Assembly: GCA_026874595.1 (NCBI GenBank) | Contig: CM049315.1 | Span: 19,303,664-19,367,663, forward strand | DNA: 64,000 nt | Source of the DNA: Sipunculus nudus | Taxonomy: Eukaryota; Annelida; Sipuncula; Golfingiida; Sipunculidae | Direction: 5' to 3' | Shown: positions 52,522-64,000 of the stretch, piece by piece | Position numbering within the stretch: position 1 is the stretch's first letter | How the letters are laid out: each line of letters opens with the position of its first letter | Position numbers and translations under genes: made by a program | Notes under the pieces: model-generated | Seen by the model: only the letters and a program-made list of their open reading frames with translations | Databases searched by the model: none | Told to the model about the DNA's origin: nothing

Positions 52522-55500
52522 CTATGTTTTCAAGTACTCCTCTGGGAGCAGATCCTGTTTGGATACACTAGTTGAAGGTAGTGGTGAAGACGGTGCAGGA
52601 GCTGAGGATGGAGAAGCAGTAGAGGAGGATGGGATGGCAGAGGATGAAGTAGAAGAGGATGAAGAAGCAGATGGCGCAGAAGTAGGAGCAGAAGAAGAGG
52701 AAGATGGATCAGGAGCAGATGGTGCAGGAGTAAGGCAGAAAAAGAGGAAGATGGACCAGGAGCAGATGGTGCAGGAGTAGGAGCAGAAGAAGAGGAAGAT
52801 GATCAGGAGCAGATGGTGCAGGAGTAGGAGCAGAAAGAGAGGAAGATGGACCAGGAGCAGATGGTACAGGAGTAGGAGCAGAAGAAGAGGAAGATGATCA
52901 GGAGCAGATGGTGCAGGAGTAGGAGCAGAAGAAGAGGAAGATGGACCAGGAGCAGATGGTGCAGGAGTAGGAGCAGAAGAAGAGGAAGATGGACCAGGAG
53001 CAGATGGTGCAGGAGTAGGAGCAGAAAGAGAGGAAGATGGATCAGGAGCAGATGGTGCAGGAGTAGGAGCAGAAGAAGAGGAAGATGGATCAGGAGCAGA
53101 TGGTGCAGGAGTAGGAGCAGAAGAAGAGGAAGATGGATCAGGAGCAGATGGTGCAGGAGTAGGAGCAGAAGAAAAGGAAGATGGACCAGGAGCAGATGGT
53201 GCAGGAGTAGGAGCAGAAGAAGAGGAAGATGGATCAGGAGCAGATGGTGCAGGAGTAGGAGCAGAAGAAAAGGAAGATGGACCAGGAGCAGATGGTGCAG
53301 GAGTAGGAGCAGAAGAAGAGGAAGATGGATCAGGAGCAGATGGTGCAGGAGTAGGAGCAGAAAGAGAGGAAGATGGACCAGGAGCAGATGGTACAGGAGT
53401 AGGAGCAGAAGAAAAGGAAGATGGATCAGGAGCAGATGGTACAGGAGTAGGAGCAGAAGAAGAGGAAGATGATCAGGAGCAGATGGTGCAGGAGTAGGAG
53501 CAGAAGAAGAGGAAGATGGACCAGGAGCAGATGGTGCAGGAGTAGGAGCAGAAGAAGAGGAAGATGATCAGGAGCAGATGGTACAGGAGTAGGAGCAGAA
53601 GAAAAGGAAGATGGACCAGGAGCAGATGGTGCAGGAGTAGGAGCAGAAGAAGAGGAAGATGGATCAGGAGCAGATGGTGCAGGAGTAGGAGCAGAAAGAG
53701 AGGAAGATGATCAGGAGCAGATGGTACAGGAGTAGGAGCAGAAGAAAAGGAAGATGGATCAGGAGCAGATGGTACAGGAGTAGGAGCAGAAGAAGAGGAA
53801 GATGATCAGGAGCAGATGGTGCAGGAGTAGGAGCAGAAGAAGAGGAAGATGGACCAGGAGCAGATGGTGCAGGAGTAGGAGCAGAAAGAGAGGAAGATGA
53901 TCAGGAGCAGATGGTACAGGAGTAGGAGCAGAAGAAGAGGAAGATGGATCAGGAGCAGATGGTGCAGGAGTAGGAGCAGAAAGAGAGGAAGATGATCAGG
54001 AGCAGATGGTACAGGAGTAGGAGCAGAAGAAAAGGAAGATGGATCAGGAGCAGATGGTACAGGAGTAGGAGCAGAAGAAGAGGAAGATGATCAGGAGCAG
54101 ATGGTGCAGGAGTAGGAGCAGAAGAAGAGGAAGATGGATCAGGAGCAGATGGTACAGGAGTAGGAGCAGAAGAAGAGGAAGATGATCAGGAGCAGATGGT
54201 GCAGGAGTAGGAGCAGAAGAAAAGGAAGATGGATCAGGAGCAGATGGTACAGGAGTAGGAGCAGAAGAAGAGGAAGATGATCAGGAGCAGATGGTGCAGG
54301 AGTAGGAGCAGAAGAAGAGGAAGATGGATCAGGAGCAGATGGTACAGGAGTAGGAGCAGAAGAAGAGGAAGATGATCAGGAGCAGATGGTGCAGGAGTAG
54401 GAGCAGAAGAAGAGGAAGATGGATCAGGAGCAGATGGTGCAGGAGTAGGAGCAGAAGAAGAGGAAGATGGATCAGGAGCAGATGGTGCAGGAGTAGGAGC
54501 AGAAAGAGAGGAAGATGATCAGGAGCAGATGGTACAGGAGTAGGAGCAGAAGAAAAGGAAGATGGATCAGGAGCAGATGGTACAGGAGTAGGAGCAGAAG
54601 AAGAGGAAGATGATCAGGAGCAGATGGTACAGGAGTAGGAGCAGAAGAAGAGGAAGATGGATCAGGAGCAGATGGTGCAGGAGTAGGAGCAGAAAGAGAG
54701 GAAGATGAACCAGGAGCAGATGGTACAGGAGTAGGAGCAGAAGAAAAGGAAGATGGATCAGGAGCAGATGGTACAGGAGTAGGAGCAGAAGAAGAGGAAG
54801 ATGGATCAGGAGCAGATGGTACAGGAGTAGGAGCAGAAGAAGAGGAAGATGATCAGGAGCAGATGGTGCAGGAGTAGGAGCAGAAGAAGAGGAAGATGGA
54901 TCAGGAGCAGATGGTGCAGGAGTAGGAGCAGAAGAAGAGGAAGATGGATCAGGAGCAGTTGGTGCAGGAGTAGGAGCAGAAAGAGAGGAAGATGATCAGG
55001 AGCAGATGGTACAGGAGTAGGAGCAGAAGAAAAGGAAGATGGATCAGGAGCAGATGGTACAGGAGTAGGAGCAGAAGAAGAGGAAGATGATCAGGAGCAG
55101 ATGGTGCGGGAGTAGGAGCAGAAGAAGAGGAAGATGGACCAGGAGCAGTTGGTGCAGGAGTAGGAGCAGAAAGAGAGGAAGATGGACCAGGAGCAGATGG
55201 TACAGGAGTAGGAGCAGAAGAAGAGGAAGATGATCAGGAGCAGATGGTACAGGAGTAGGAGCAGAAGAAGAGGAAGATGGATCAGGAGCAGATGGTGCAG
55301 GAGTAGGAGCAGAAAGAGAGGAAGATGGACCAGGAGCAGATGGTACAGGAGTAGGAGCAGAAGAAAAGGAAGATGGATCAGGAGCAGATGGTACAGGAGT
55401 AGGAGCAGAAGAAGAGGAAGATGATCAGGAGCAGATGGTGCAGGAGTAGGAGCAGAAGAAGAGGAAGATGGACCAGGAGCAGATGGTGCAGGAGTAGAAG

Positions 55501-58500
55501 CAGAAGAAGAGGAAGATGATCAGGAGCAGATGGTACAGGAGTAGGAGCAGAAGAAAAGGAAGATGGACCAGGAGCAGATGGTGCAGGAGTAGGAGCAGAA
55601 GAAGAGGAAGATGGATCAGGAGCAGATGGTGCAGGAGTAGGAGCAGAAAGAGAGGAAGATGAACCAGGAGCAGATGGTGCAGGAGTAGGAGCAGAAGAAA
55701 AGGAAGATGGATCAGGAGCAGATGGTACAGGAGTAGGAGCAGAAGAAGAGGAAGATGATCAGGAGCAGATGGTGCAGGAGTAGGAGCAGAAGAAGAGGAA
55801 GATGGACCAGGAGCAGATGGTGCAGGAGTAGGAGCAGAAGAAGAGGAAGATGGACCAGGAGCAGATGGTGCAGGAGTAGGAGCAGAAAGAGAGGAAGATG
55901 GACCAGGAGCAGATGGTGCACGAGTAGGAGCAGAAGAAGAGGAAGATGATCAGGAGCAGATGGTGCAGGAGTAAGGCAGAAGAAGAGGAAGATGGACCAG
56001 GAGCAGATGGTGCAGGAGTAGGAGCAGAAGAAGAGGAAGATGATCAGGAGCAGATGGTGCAGGAGTAGGAGCAGAAAAAGAGGAAGATGGACCAGGAGCA
56101 GATGGTACAGGAGTAGGAGCAGAAGAAAAGGAAGATGGACCAGGAGCAGATGGTGCAGGAGTAGGAGCAGAAGAAGAGGAAGATGGATCAGGAGCAGATG
56201 GTGCAGGAGTAGGAGCAGAAAGAGAGGAAGATGGACCAGGAGCAGATGGTACAGGAGTAGGAGCAGAAGAAAAGGAAGATGGATCAGGAGCAGATGGTGC
56301 AGGAGTAGGAGCAGAAGAAAAGGAAGATGGATCAGGAGCAGATGGTGCAGGAGTAGGAGCAGAAGAAGAGGAAGATGGATCAGGAGCAGATGGTGCAGGA
56401 GTAGGAGCAGAAGAAAAGGAAGATGGACCAGGAGCAGATGGTGCAGGAGTAGGAGCAGAAGAAAAGGAAGATGGACCAGGAGCAGATGGTACAGGAGTAG
56501 GAGCAGAAGAAGAGGAAGATGGATCAGGAGCAGATGGTGCAGGAGTAGGAGCAGAAGAAGAGGAAGATGGATCAGGAGCAGATGGTGCAGGAGTAGGAGC
56601 AGAAGAAAAGGAAGATGGACCAGGAGCAGATGGTACAGGAGTAGGAGCAGAAGAAGAGGAAGATGGACCAGGAGCAGATGGTACAGGAGTAGGAGCAGAA
56701 GAAAAGGAAGATGGATCAGGAGCAGATGGTACAGGAGTAGGAGCAGAAGAAGAGGAAGATGGATCAGGAGCAGATGGTACAGGAGTAGGAGCAGAAGAAG
56801 AGGAAGATGATCAGGAGCAGATGGTGCAGGAGTAGGAGCAGAAGAAGAGGAAGATGGATCAGGAGCAGATGGTGCAGGAGTAGGAGCAGAAGAAGAGGAA
56901 GATGGATCAGGAGCAGTCGGTGCAGGAGTAGGAGCAGAAAGAGAGGAAGATGATCAGGAGCAGATGGTACAGGAGTAGGAGCAGAAGAAAAGGAAGATGG
57001 ATCAGGAGCAGATGGTACAGGAGTAGGAGCAGAAGAAGAGGAAGATGATCAGGAGCAGATGGTGCGGGAGTAGGAGCAGAAGAAGAGGAAGATGGACCAG
57101 GAGCAGTTGGTGCAGGAGTAGGAGCAGAAAGAGAGGAAGATGGACCAGGAGCAGATGGTACAGGAGTAGGAGCAGAAGAAGAGGAAGATGATCAGGAGCA
57201 GATGGTACAGGAGTAGGAGCAGAAGAAGAGGAAGATGGATCAGGAGCAGATGGTGCAGGAGTAGGAGCAGAAGAAGAGGAAGATGATCAGGAGCAGATGG
57301 TGAAGGAGTAGGAGCAGAAGAAGAGGAAGATGGACCAGGAGCAGATGGTGCAGGAGTAGAAGCAGAAGAAGAGGAAGATGGATCAGGAGCAGATGGTACA
57401 GGAGTAGGAGCAGAAGAAGAGGAAGATGATCAGGAGCAGATGGTGCAGGAGTAGGAGCAGAAGAAGAGGAAGATGGACCAGGAGCAGATGGTGCAGGAGT
57501 AGGAGCAGAAGAAGAGGAAGATGGACCAGGAGCAGATGGTGCAGGAGTAGGAGCAGAAAGAGAGGAAGATGGACCAGGAGCAGATGGTGCAGGAGTAGGA
57601 GCAGAAGAAGAGGAAGATGATCAGGAGCAGATGGTGCAGGAGTAAGGCAGAAGAAGAGGAAGATGGACCAGGAGCAGATGGTGCAGGAGTAGGAGCAGAA
57701 GAAGAGGAAGATGATCAGGAGCAGATGGTGCAGGAGTAGGAGCAGAAAAAGAGGAAGATGGACCAGGAGCAGATGGTACAGGAGTAGGAGCAGAAGAAAA
57801 GGAAGATGGACCAGGAGCAGATGGTGCAGGAGTAGGAGCAGAAGAAGAGGAAGATGGATCAGGAGCAGATGGTGCAGGAGTAGGAGCAGAAAGAGAGGAA
57901 GATGGACCAGGAGCAGATGGTACAGGAGTAGGAGCAGAAGAAAAGGAAGATGGATCAGGAGCAGATGGTGCAGGAGTAGGAGCAGAAGAAAAGGAAGATG
58001 GATCAGGAGCAGATGGTGCAGGAGTAGGAGCAGAAGAAGAGGAAGATGGATCAGGAGCAGATGGTGCAGGAGTAGGAGCAGAAGAAAAGGAAGATGGACC
58101 AGGAGCAGATGGTGCAGGAGTAGGAGCAGAAGAAAAGGAAGATGGACCAGGAGCAGATGGTACAGGAGTAGGAGCAGAAGAAGAGGAAGATGGATCAGGA
58201 GCAGATGGTGCAGGAGTAGGAGCAGAAGAAGAGGAAGATGGATCAGGAGCAGATGGTGCAGGAGTAGGAGCAGAAGAAAAGGAAGATGGACCAGGAGCAG
58301 ATGGTACAGGAGTAGGAGCAGAAGAAGAGGAAGATGGACCAGGAGCAGATGGTACAGGAGTAGGAGCAGAAGAAAAGGAAGATGGATCAGGAGCAGATGG
58401 TACAGGAGTAGGAGCAGAAGAAGAGGAAGATGATCAGGAGCAGATGGTGCAGGAGTAGGAGCAGAAGAAGAGGAAGATGGACCAGGAGCAGATGGTGCAG

Positions 58501-61500
58501 GAGTAGGAGCAGAAGAAGAGGAAGATGGACCAGGAGCAGATGGTGCAGGAGTAGGAGCAGAAAGAGAGGAAGATGGACCAGGAGCAGATGGTGCAGGAGT
58601 AGGAGCAGAAGAAGAGGAAGATGATCAGGAGCAGATGGTGCAGGAGTAAGGCAGAAGAAGAGGAAGATGGACCAGGAGCAGATGGTGCAGGAGTAGGAGC
58701 AGAAGAAGAGGAAGATGATCAGGAGCAGATGGTGCAGGAGTAGGAGCAGAAAAAGAGGAAGATGGACCAGGAGCAGATGGTACAGGAGTAGGAGCAGAAG
58801 AAAAGGAAGATGGACCAGGAGCAGATGGTGCAGGAGTAGGAGCAGAAGAAGAGGAAGATGGATCAGGAGCAGATGGTGCAGGAGTAGGAGCAGAAAGAGA
58901 GGAAGATGGACCAGGAGCAGATGGTACAGGAGTAGGAGCAGAAGAAAAGGAAGATGGATCAGGAGCAGATGGTGCAGGAGTAGGAGCAGAAGAAAAGGAA
59001 GATGGATCAGGAGCAGATGGTGCAGGAGTAGGAGCAGAAGAAGAGGAAGATGGATCAGGAGCAGATGGTGCAGGAGTAGGAGCAGAAGAAAAGGAAGATG
59101 GACCAGGAGCAGATGGTGCAGGAGTAGGAGCAGAAGAAAAGGAAGATGGACCAGGAGCAGATGGTACAGGAGTAGGAGCAGAAGAAGAGGAAGATGGATC
59201 AGGAGCAGATGGTGCAGGAGTAGGAGCAGAAGAAGAGGAAGATGGATCAGAAGCAGATGGTGCAGGAGTAGGAGCAGAAGAAAAGGAAGATGGACCAGGA
59301 GCAGATGGTACAGGAGTAGGAGCAGAAGAAGAGGAAGATGGACCAGGAGCAGATGGTACAGGAGTAGGAGCAGAAGAAAAGGAAGATGGATCAGGAGCAG
59401 ATGGTACAGGAGTAGGAGCAGAAGAAGAGGAAGATGGATCAGGAGCAGATGGTGCAGGAGTAGGAGCAGAAGAAAAGGAAGATGGATCAGGAGCAGATGG
59501 TGCAGGAGTAGAAGCAGAAGAAGAGGAAGATGGATCAGGAGCAGATGGTACAGGAGTAGGAGCAGAAGAAGAGGAAGATGATCAGGAGCAGATGGTGCAG
59601 GAGTAGGAGCAGAAGAAGAGGAAGATGGACCAGGAGCAGATGGTGCAGGAGTAGAAGCAGAAGAAGAGGAAGATGATCAGGAGCAGATGGTACAGGAGTA
59701 GGAGCAGAAGAAAAGGAAGATGGACCAGGAGCAGATGGTGCAGGAGTAGGAGCAGAAGAAGAGGAAGATGGATCAGGAGCAGATGGTGCAGGAGTAGGAG
59801 CAGAAAGAGAGGAAGATGGACCAGGAGCAGATGGTACAGGAGTAGGAGCAGAAGAAAAGGAAGATGGATCAGGAGCAGATGGTACAGGAGTAGGAGCAGA
59901 AGAAGAGGAAGATGATCAGGAGCAGATGGTGCAGGAGTAGGAGCAGAAGAAGAGGAAGATGGACCAGGAGCAGATGGTGCAGGAGTAGGAGCAGAAGAAG
60001 AGGAAGATGGACCAGGAGCAGATGGTGCAGGAGTAGGAGCAGAAAGAGAGGAAGATGGACCAGGAGCAGATGGTGCAGGAGTAGGAGCAGAAGAAGAGGA
60101 AGATGATCAGGAGCAGATGGTGCAGGAGTAAGGCAGAAGAAGAGGAAGATGGACCAGGAGCAGATGGTGCAGGAGTAGGAGCAGAAGAAGAGGAAGATGA
60201 TCAGGAGCAGATGGTGCAGGAGTAGGAGCAGAAAAAGAGGAAGATGGACCAGGAGCAGATGGTACAGGAGTAGGAGCAGAAGAAAAGGAAGATGGACCAG
60301 GAGCAGATGGTGCAGGAGTAGGAGCAGAAGAAGAGGAAGATGGATCAGGAGCAGATGGTGCAGGAGTAGGAGCAGAAAGAGAGGAAGATGGACCAGGAGC
60401 AGATGGTACAGGAGTAGGAGCAGAAGAAAAGGAAGATGGATCAGGAGCAGATGGTGCAGGAGTAGGAGCAGAAGAAAAGGAAGATGGATCAGGAGCAGAT
60501 GGTGCAGGAGTAGGAGCAGAAGAAGAGGAAGATGGATCAGGAGCAGATGGTGCAGGAGTAGGAGCAGAAGAAAAGGAAGATGGACCAGGAGCAGATGGTG
60601 CAGGAGTAGGAGCAGAAGAAAAGGAAGATGGACCAGGAGCAGATGGTACAGGAGTAGGAGCAGAAGAAGAGGAAGATGGATCAGGAGCAGATGGTGCAGG
60701 AGTAGGAGCAGAAGAAGAGGAAGATGGATCAGGAGCAGATGGTGCAGGAGTAGGAGCAGAAGAAAAGGAAGATGGACCAGGAGCAGATGGTACAGGAGTA
60801 GGAGCAGAAGAAGAGGAAGATGGACCAGGAGCAGATGGTACAGGAGTAGGAGCAGAAGAAAAGGAAGATGGATCAGGAGCAGATGGTACAGGAGTAGGAG
60901 CAGAAGAAAAGGAAGATGGATCAGGAGCAGATGGTACAGGAGTAGGAGCAGAAGAAGAGGAAGATGATCAGGAGCAGATGGTGCAGGAGTAGGAGCAGAA
61001 GAAGAGGAAGATGGACCAGGAGCAGATGGTGCAGGAGTAGGAGCAGAAGAAGAGGAAGATGGACCAGGAGCAGATGGTGCAGGAGTAGGAGCAGAAAGAG
61101 AGGAAGATGGACCAGGAGCAGATGGTGCAGGAGTAGGAGCAGAAGAAGAGGAAGATGATCAGGAGCAGATGGTGCAGGAGTAAGGCAGAAGAAGAGGAAG
61201 ATGGACCAGGAGCAGATGGTGCAGGAGTAGGAGCAGAAGAAGAGGAAGATGATCAGGAGCAGATGGTGCAGGAGTAGGAGCAGAAAAAGAGGAAGATGGA
61301 CCAGGAGCAGATGGTACAGGAGTAGGAGCAGAAGAAAAGGAAGATGGACCAGGAGCAGATGGTGCAGGAGTAGGAGCAGAAGAAGAGGAAGATGGATCAG
61401 GAGCAGATGGTGCAGGAGTAGGAGCAGAAAGAGAGGAAGATGGACCAGGAGCAGATGGTACAGGAGTAGGAGCAGAAGAAAAGGAAGATGGATCAGGAGC

Positions 61501-63945
61501 AGATGGTGCAGGAGTAGGAGCAGAAGAAAAGGAAGATGGATCAGGAGCAGATGGTGCAGGAGTAGGAGCAGAAGAAGAGGAAGATGGATCAGGAGCAGAT
61601 GGTGCAGGAGTAGGAGCAGAAGAAAAGGAAGATGGACCAGGAGCAGATGGTGCAGGAGTAGGAGCAGAAGAAAAGGAAGATGGACCAGGAGCAGATGGTA
61701 CAGGAGTAGGAGCAGAAGAAGAGGAAGATGGATCAGGAGCAGATGGTGCAGGAGTAGGAGCAGAAGAAGAGGAAGATGGACCAGGAGCAGATGGTGCAGG
61801 AGTAGGAGCAGAAGAAAAGGAAGATGGACCAGGAGCAGATGGTACAGGAGTAGGAGCAGAAGAAGAGGAAGATGGACCAGGAGCAGATGGTACAGGAGTA
61901 GGAGCAGAAGAAAAGGAAGATGGATCAGGAGCAGATGGTACAGGAGTAGGAGCAGAAGAAGAGGAAGATGGATCAGGAGCAGATGGTGCAGGAGTAGGAG
62001 CAGAAGAAAAGGAAGATGGATCAGGAGCAGATGGTGCAGGAGTAGGAGCAGAAGAAGAGGAAGATGGACCAGGAGCAGATGGTACAGGAGTAGGAGCAGA
62101 AGAAAAGGAAGATGGACCAGGAGCAGATGGTACAGGAGTAGGAGCAGAAGAAGAGGAAGATGGATCAGGAGCAGATGGTGCAGGAGTAGGAGCAGAAGAA
62201 AAGGAAGATGGACCAGGAGCAGATGGTACAGGAGTAGGAGCAGAAGAAGAGGAAGATGGATCAGGAGCAGATGGTGCAGGAGTAGGAGCAGAAGAAGAGG
62301 AAGATGGATCAGGAGCAGATGGTGCAGGAGTAGGAGCAGAAGAAAAGGAAGATGGACCAGGAGCAGATGGTGCAGGAGTAAGGCAGAAGAAGAGGAAGAT
62401 GGACCAGGAGCAGATGGTGCAGGAGTAGGAGCAGAAGAAGAGGAAGATGATCAGGAGCAGATGGTACAGGAGTAGGAGCAGAAGAAAAGGAAGATGGATC
62501 AGGAGCAGATGGTACAGGAGTAGGAGCAGAAGAAGAGGAAGATGGATCAGGAGCAGATGGTGCAGGAGTAGGAGCAGAAAGAGAGGAAGATGGACCAGGA
62601 GCAGATGGTGCAGGAGTAGGAGCAGAAGAAAAGGAAGATGGACCAGGAGCAGATGGTGCAGGAGTAGGAGCAGAAAAAGAGGAAGATGGATCAGGAGCAG
62701 ATGGTACAGGAGTAAGGCAGAAGAAGAGGAAGATGGACCAGGAGCAGATGGTGCAGGAGTAGGAGCAGAAAGAGAGGAAGATGGACCAGGAGCAGATGGT
62801 GCAGGAGTAGGAGCAGAAGAAGAGGAAGATGGATCAGGAGCAGATGGTGCAGGAGTGAGGCAGAAGAAGAGGAAGATGGACCAGGAGCAGATGGTGCGGG
62901 AGTAGGAGCAGAAAAAGAGGAAGATGGACCAGGAGCAGTTGGTGCAGGAGTAGGAGCAGAAAAAGAGGAAGATGGACCAGGAGCAGATGGTGCAGGAGTA
63001 GGAGCAGAAGAAGAGGAAGATGGACCAGGAGCAGATGGTGCAGGAGTAGGAGCAGAAGAAGAGGAAGATGGATCAGGAGCAGATGGTGCAGGAGTAGGAG
63101 CAGAAAGAGAGGAAGATGGACCAGGAGCAGATGGTACAGGAGTAGGAGCAGAAGAAAAGGAAGATGGATCAGGAGCAGATGGTGCAGGAGTAGGAGCAGA
63201 AGAAAAGGAAGATGGACCAGGAGCAGATGGTGCAGGAGTAGGAGCAGAAAAAGAGGAAGATGGATCAGGAGCAGATGGTGCAGGAGTAAGGCAGAAGAAG
63301 AGGAAGATGGACCAGGAGCAGATGGTGCGGGAGTAGGAGCAGAAAAAGAGGAAGATGGACCAGGAGCAGTTGGTGCAGGAGTAGGAGCAGAAAAAGAGGA
63401 AGATGGACCAGGAGCAGATGGTGCAGGAGTAGGAGCAGAAGAAGAGGAAGATGGATCAGGAGCAGATGGTGCAGGAGTAAGGCAGAAGAAGAGGAAGATG
63501 GACCAGGAGCAGATGGTGCAGGAGTAGGAGCAGAAAAAGAGGAAGATGGACCAGGAGCAGTTGGTGCAGGAGTAGGAGCAGAAAAAGAGGAAGATGGACC
63601 AGGGTTAGAAGAAGCAGTGGAGGAAGGAGCAGGGGTTGAGGTTGAGGAAGGAGGTGCTATGTATGATCCAGACCTATGTATGATTATTGTTACTCTTGGT
63701 ACATCAGACATACTAATATCTATAACCCTAGGTGATGACTGGCTAGTGACTGGATGAAGACCCACCCTGAGTTGCCTAGAAGGGCCAGGACCAGTGTCAG
63801 AGTCACTCTTCCTCTTCTGGCCTTGCCAACGTGAACAACATGAACGAAACGTAAAACTCAACCTGGGAGGTCCTCCATATGGCCAGAGGCGTATCCCTCT
63901 CACTTTCAAGTTCTTGGACACATTCCCTGGCCTGGTCCAGCTCAT
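52522..63945 (-). pseudogene. Ser/Pro/Ala-rich repeat protein gene, 3' part (minus strand), frame-broken in assembly
   Basis: At the right, an open minus frame from 63945 reads KRKSDSDTGPGPSRQLRVG (a possible NLS), then SPRVIDISMSDVPRVTIIIH, then the 16-residue repeat SAPTPAPSAPGPSSSS. At the left, the same type of frame leaves the array as STSSSAIPSSSTASPSSAPA and ends SVSKQDLLPEEYLKT with TAG at 52522-52524, a natural-looking C-terminus. Between them the array holds many 47-bp units that shift frame, so no single frame spans it. Low-complexity S/P/A repeats are typical of mucin-like or disordered linkers. The family is unrecognised. The plus strand also has open acidic frames, so strand choice is moderate. 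Confidence 0.5.
52680..63605. repeat. 48-bp minisatellite array, about 227 units, higher-order blocks
   Basis: The unit is 48 bp (GGAGCAGATGGTGCAGGAGT, then AGGAGCAGAAGAAGAGGAAG and ATGGACCA). Variant sites are GGTGCA/GGTACA, GGACCA/GGATCA, GAAGAAGAG/GAAGAAAAG/GAAAGAGAG. One-base-short units carry GATGATCAGG or GTAAGGCAG. Blocks starting at 55755, 57426, 58430, 59912 and 60964 begin with the same 285-bp segment. The array is almost purely purine on this strand. Confidence 0.95.
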
Positions 63946-63999
63946 CCGCCGAGTTGTCTAAACGGTCTTGAAGTTGATCCAGCTGACCTCGGACCTGGT
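63797..63999 (-). CDS. Coiled-coil segment upstream of the repeat protein (partial)
   Basis: The minus frame open from the window edge reads QVRGQLDQLQDRLDNSADEL and DQARECVQELESERD, a heptad-like coiled coil, then continues to a TGA near 63797. It is one base out of frame with the S/P/A frame. A splice donor CAG|GTTGAG and an acceptor-like GGCCAG|AAG lie 46 bases apart and would join the two frames in phase, but 46 nt is very short for an intron; a frameshift is the alternative. The start lies beyond the window. Confidence 0.45.
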
Positions 64000-64000
64000 C

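Noticed and set aside
52457-52780. Plus-strand acidic ORF running into the array (GADGAGVGAEEEE)
   Set aside because: Open only because the repeat lacks stops in that frame; the minus frame has more natural ends on both sides. Not excluded, but less likely.
52894-62905. Many plus-strand Arg/Ser/Trp-rich open frames starting MIRSRW
   Set aside because: They are one frame of the 48-bp minisatellite; each starts at a one-base-short unit (ATGATCAGG) and ends at the next. No independent gene evidence.
52680-63605. CRISPR-like or satellite array
   Set aside because: Repeats are contiguous without unique spacers, 48 bp in period and codon-compatible; the genome is eukaryotic.

Overview
This window is eukaryotic, AT-rich, animal-type repeat DNA. 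It holds no bacterial operons and no complete host gene that I can defend. The set of elements (Ngaro/PAT-like tyrosine-recombinase retroelement, Copia, INT-first Ty3/gypsy, CR1/L2-like LINEs, a LINE with a 2A motif, a tRNA-headed SINE, and abundant elements with a 3' hairpin and ACGG tracts) best suits a marine invertebrate, probably a bivalve mollusc. The taxonomic call is inference.

Layout. 1-3766: 3' part of a DIRS-order retroelement (RT-RNase H, then tyrosine recombinase cut by a SINE) ending in what looks like a split direct repeat B1-A2-B2. 3767-4655: 3' part of a hairpin-ended non-autonomous element. 4731-37683: a tandemly duplicated segment built around an unrecognised protein-coding exon. 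The same Copia LTR sits at the same exon position in three copies: a 5'-truncated Copia at 4731-8880, a Copia with a rearranged 3' end at 14035-23292, and a solo LTR at 35528-35819. The segment was later interrupted by a CR1/L2-like LINE (10652-13868), a 5'-truncated INT-first gypsy element (18419-22766), and a long INT-first gypsy element with LTRs (25841-35447) that itself carries a hairpin element in its integrase (29396-32034). 37684-45837: a decayed LINE whose ORF1 begins with a 2A-like motif, interrupted by two hairpin-ended elements. 46262-48140: a second CR1/L2-like LINE. 48315-51793: two more hairpin-ended families. 52522-64000: probably the 3' part of a minus-strand gene encoding a Ser/Pro/Ala-rich protein, dominated by about 11 kb of a 48-bp (16-residue) minisatellite with higher-order structure and many one-base-short units.

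Most interesting points. (1) Two Ty3/gypsy-type elements carry integrase upstream of reverse transcriptase (Gmr1-like order), and the more complete one has a SCAN-like capsid region. (2) Three families of hairpin-ended elements share one design: a short 5' subterminal motif whose reverse complement forms an arm of the 3' hairpin. (3) Two Copia copies share the same three reading-frame breaks. (4) An array of exon copies carries the Copia insertion at one ancestral site. (5) The minisatellite shows block-wise amplification with arithmetic signatures of 47-bp units.

Almost every coding region here is a transposon relic with stops or frameshifts. The best-preserved are the RT ORF of the LINE at 10682-13546 and the Copia RT-RNase H at 16810-18300.
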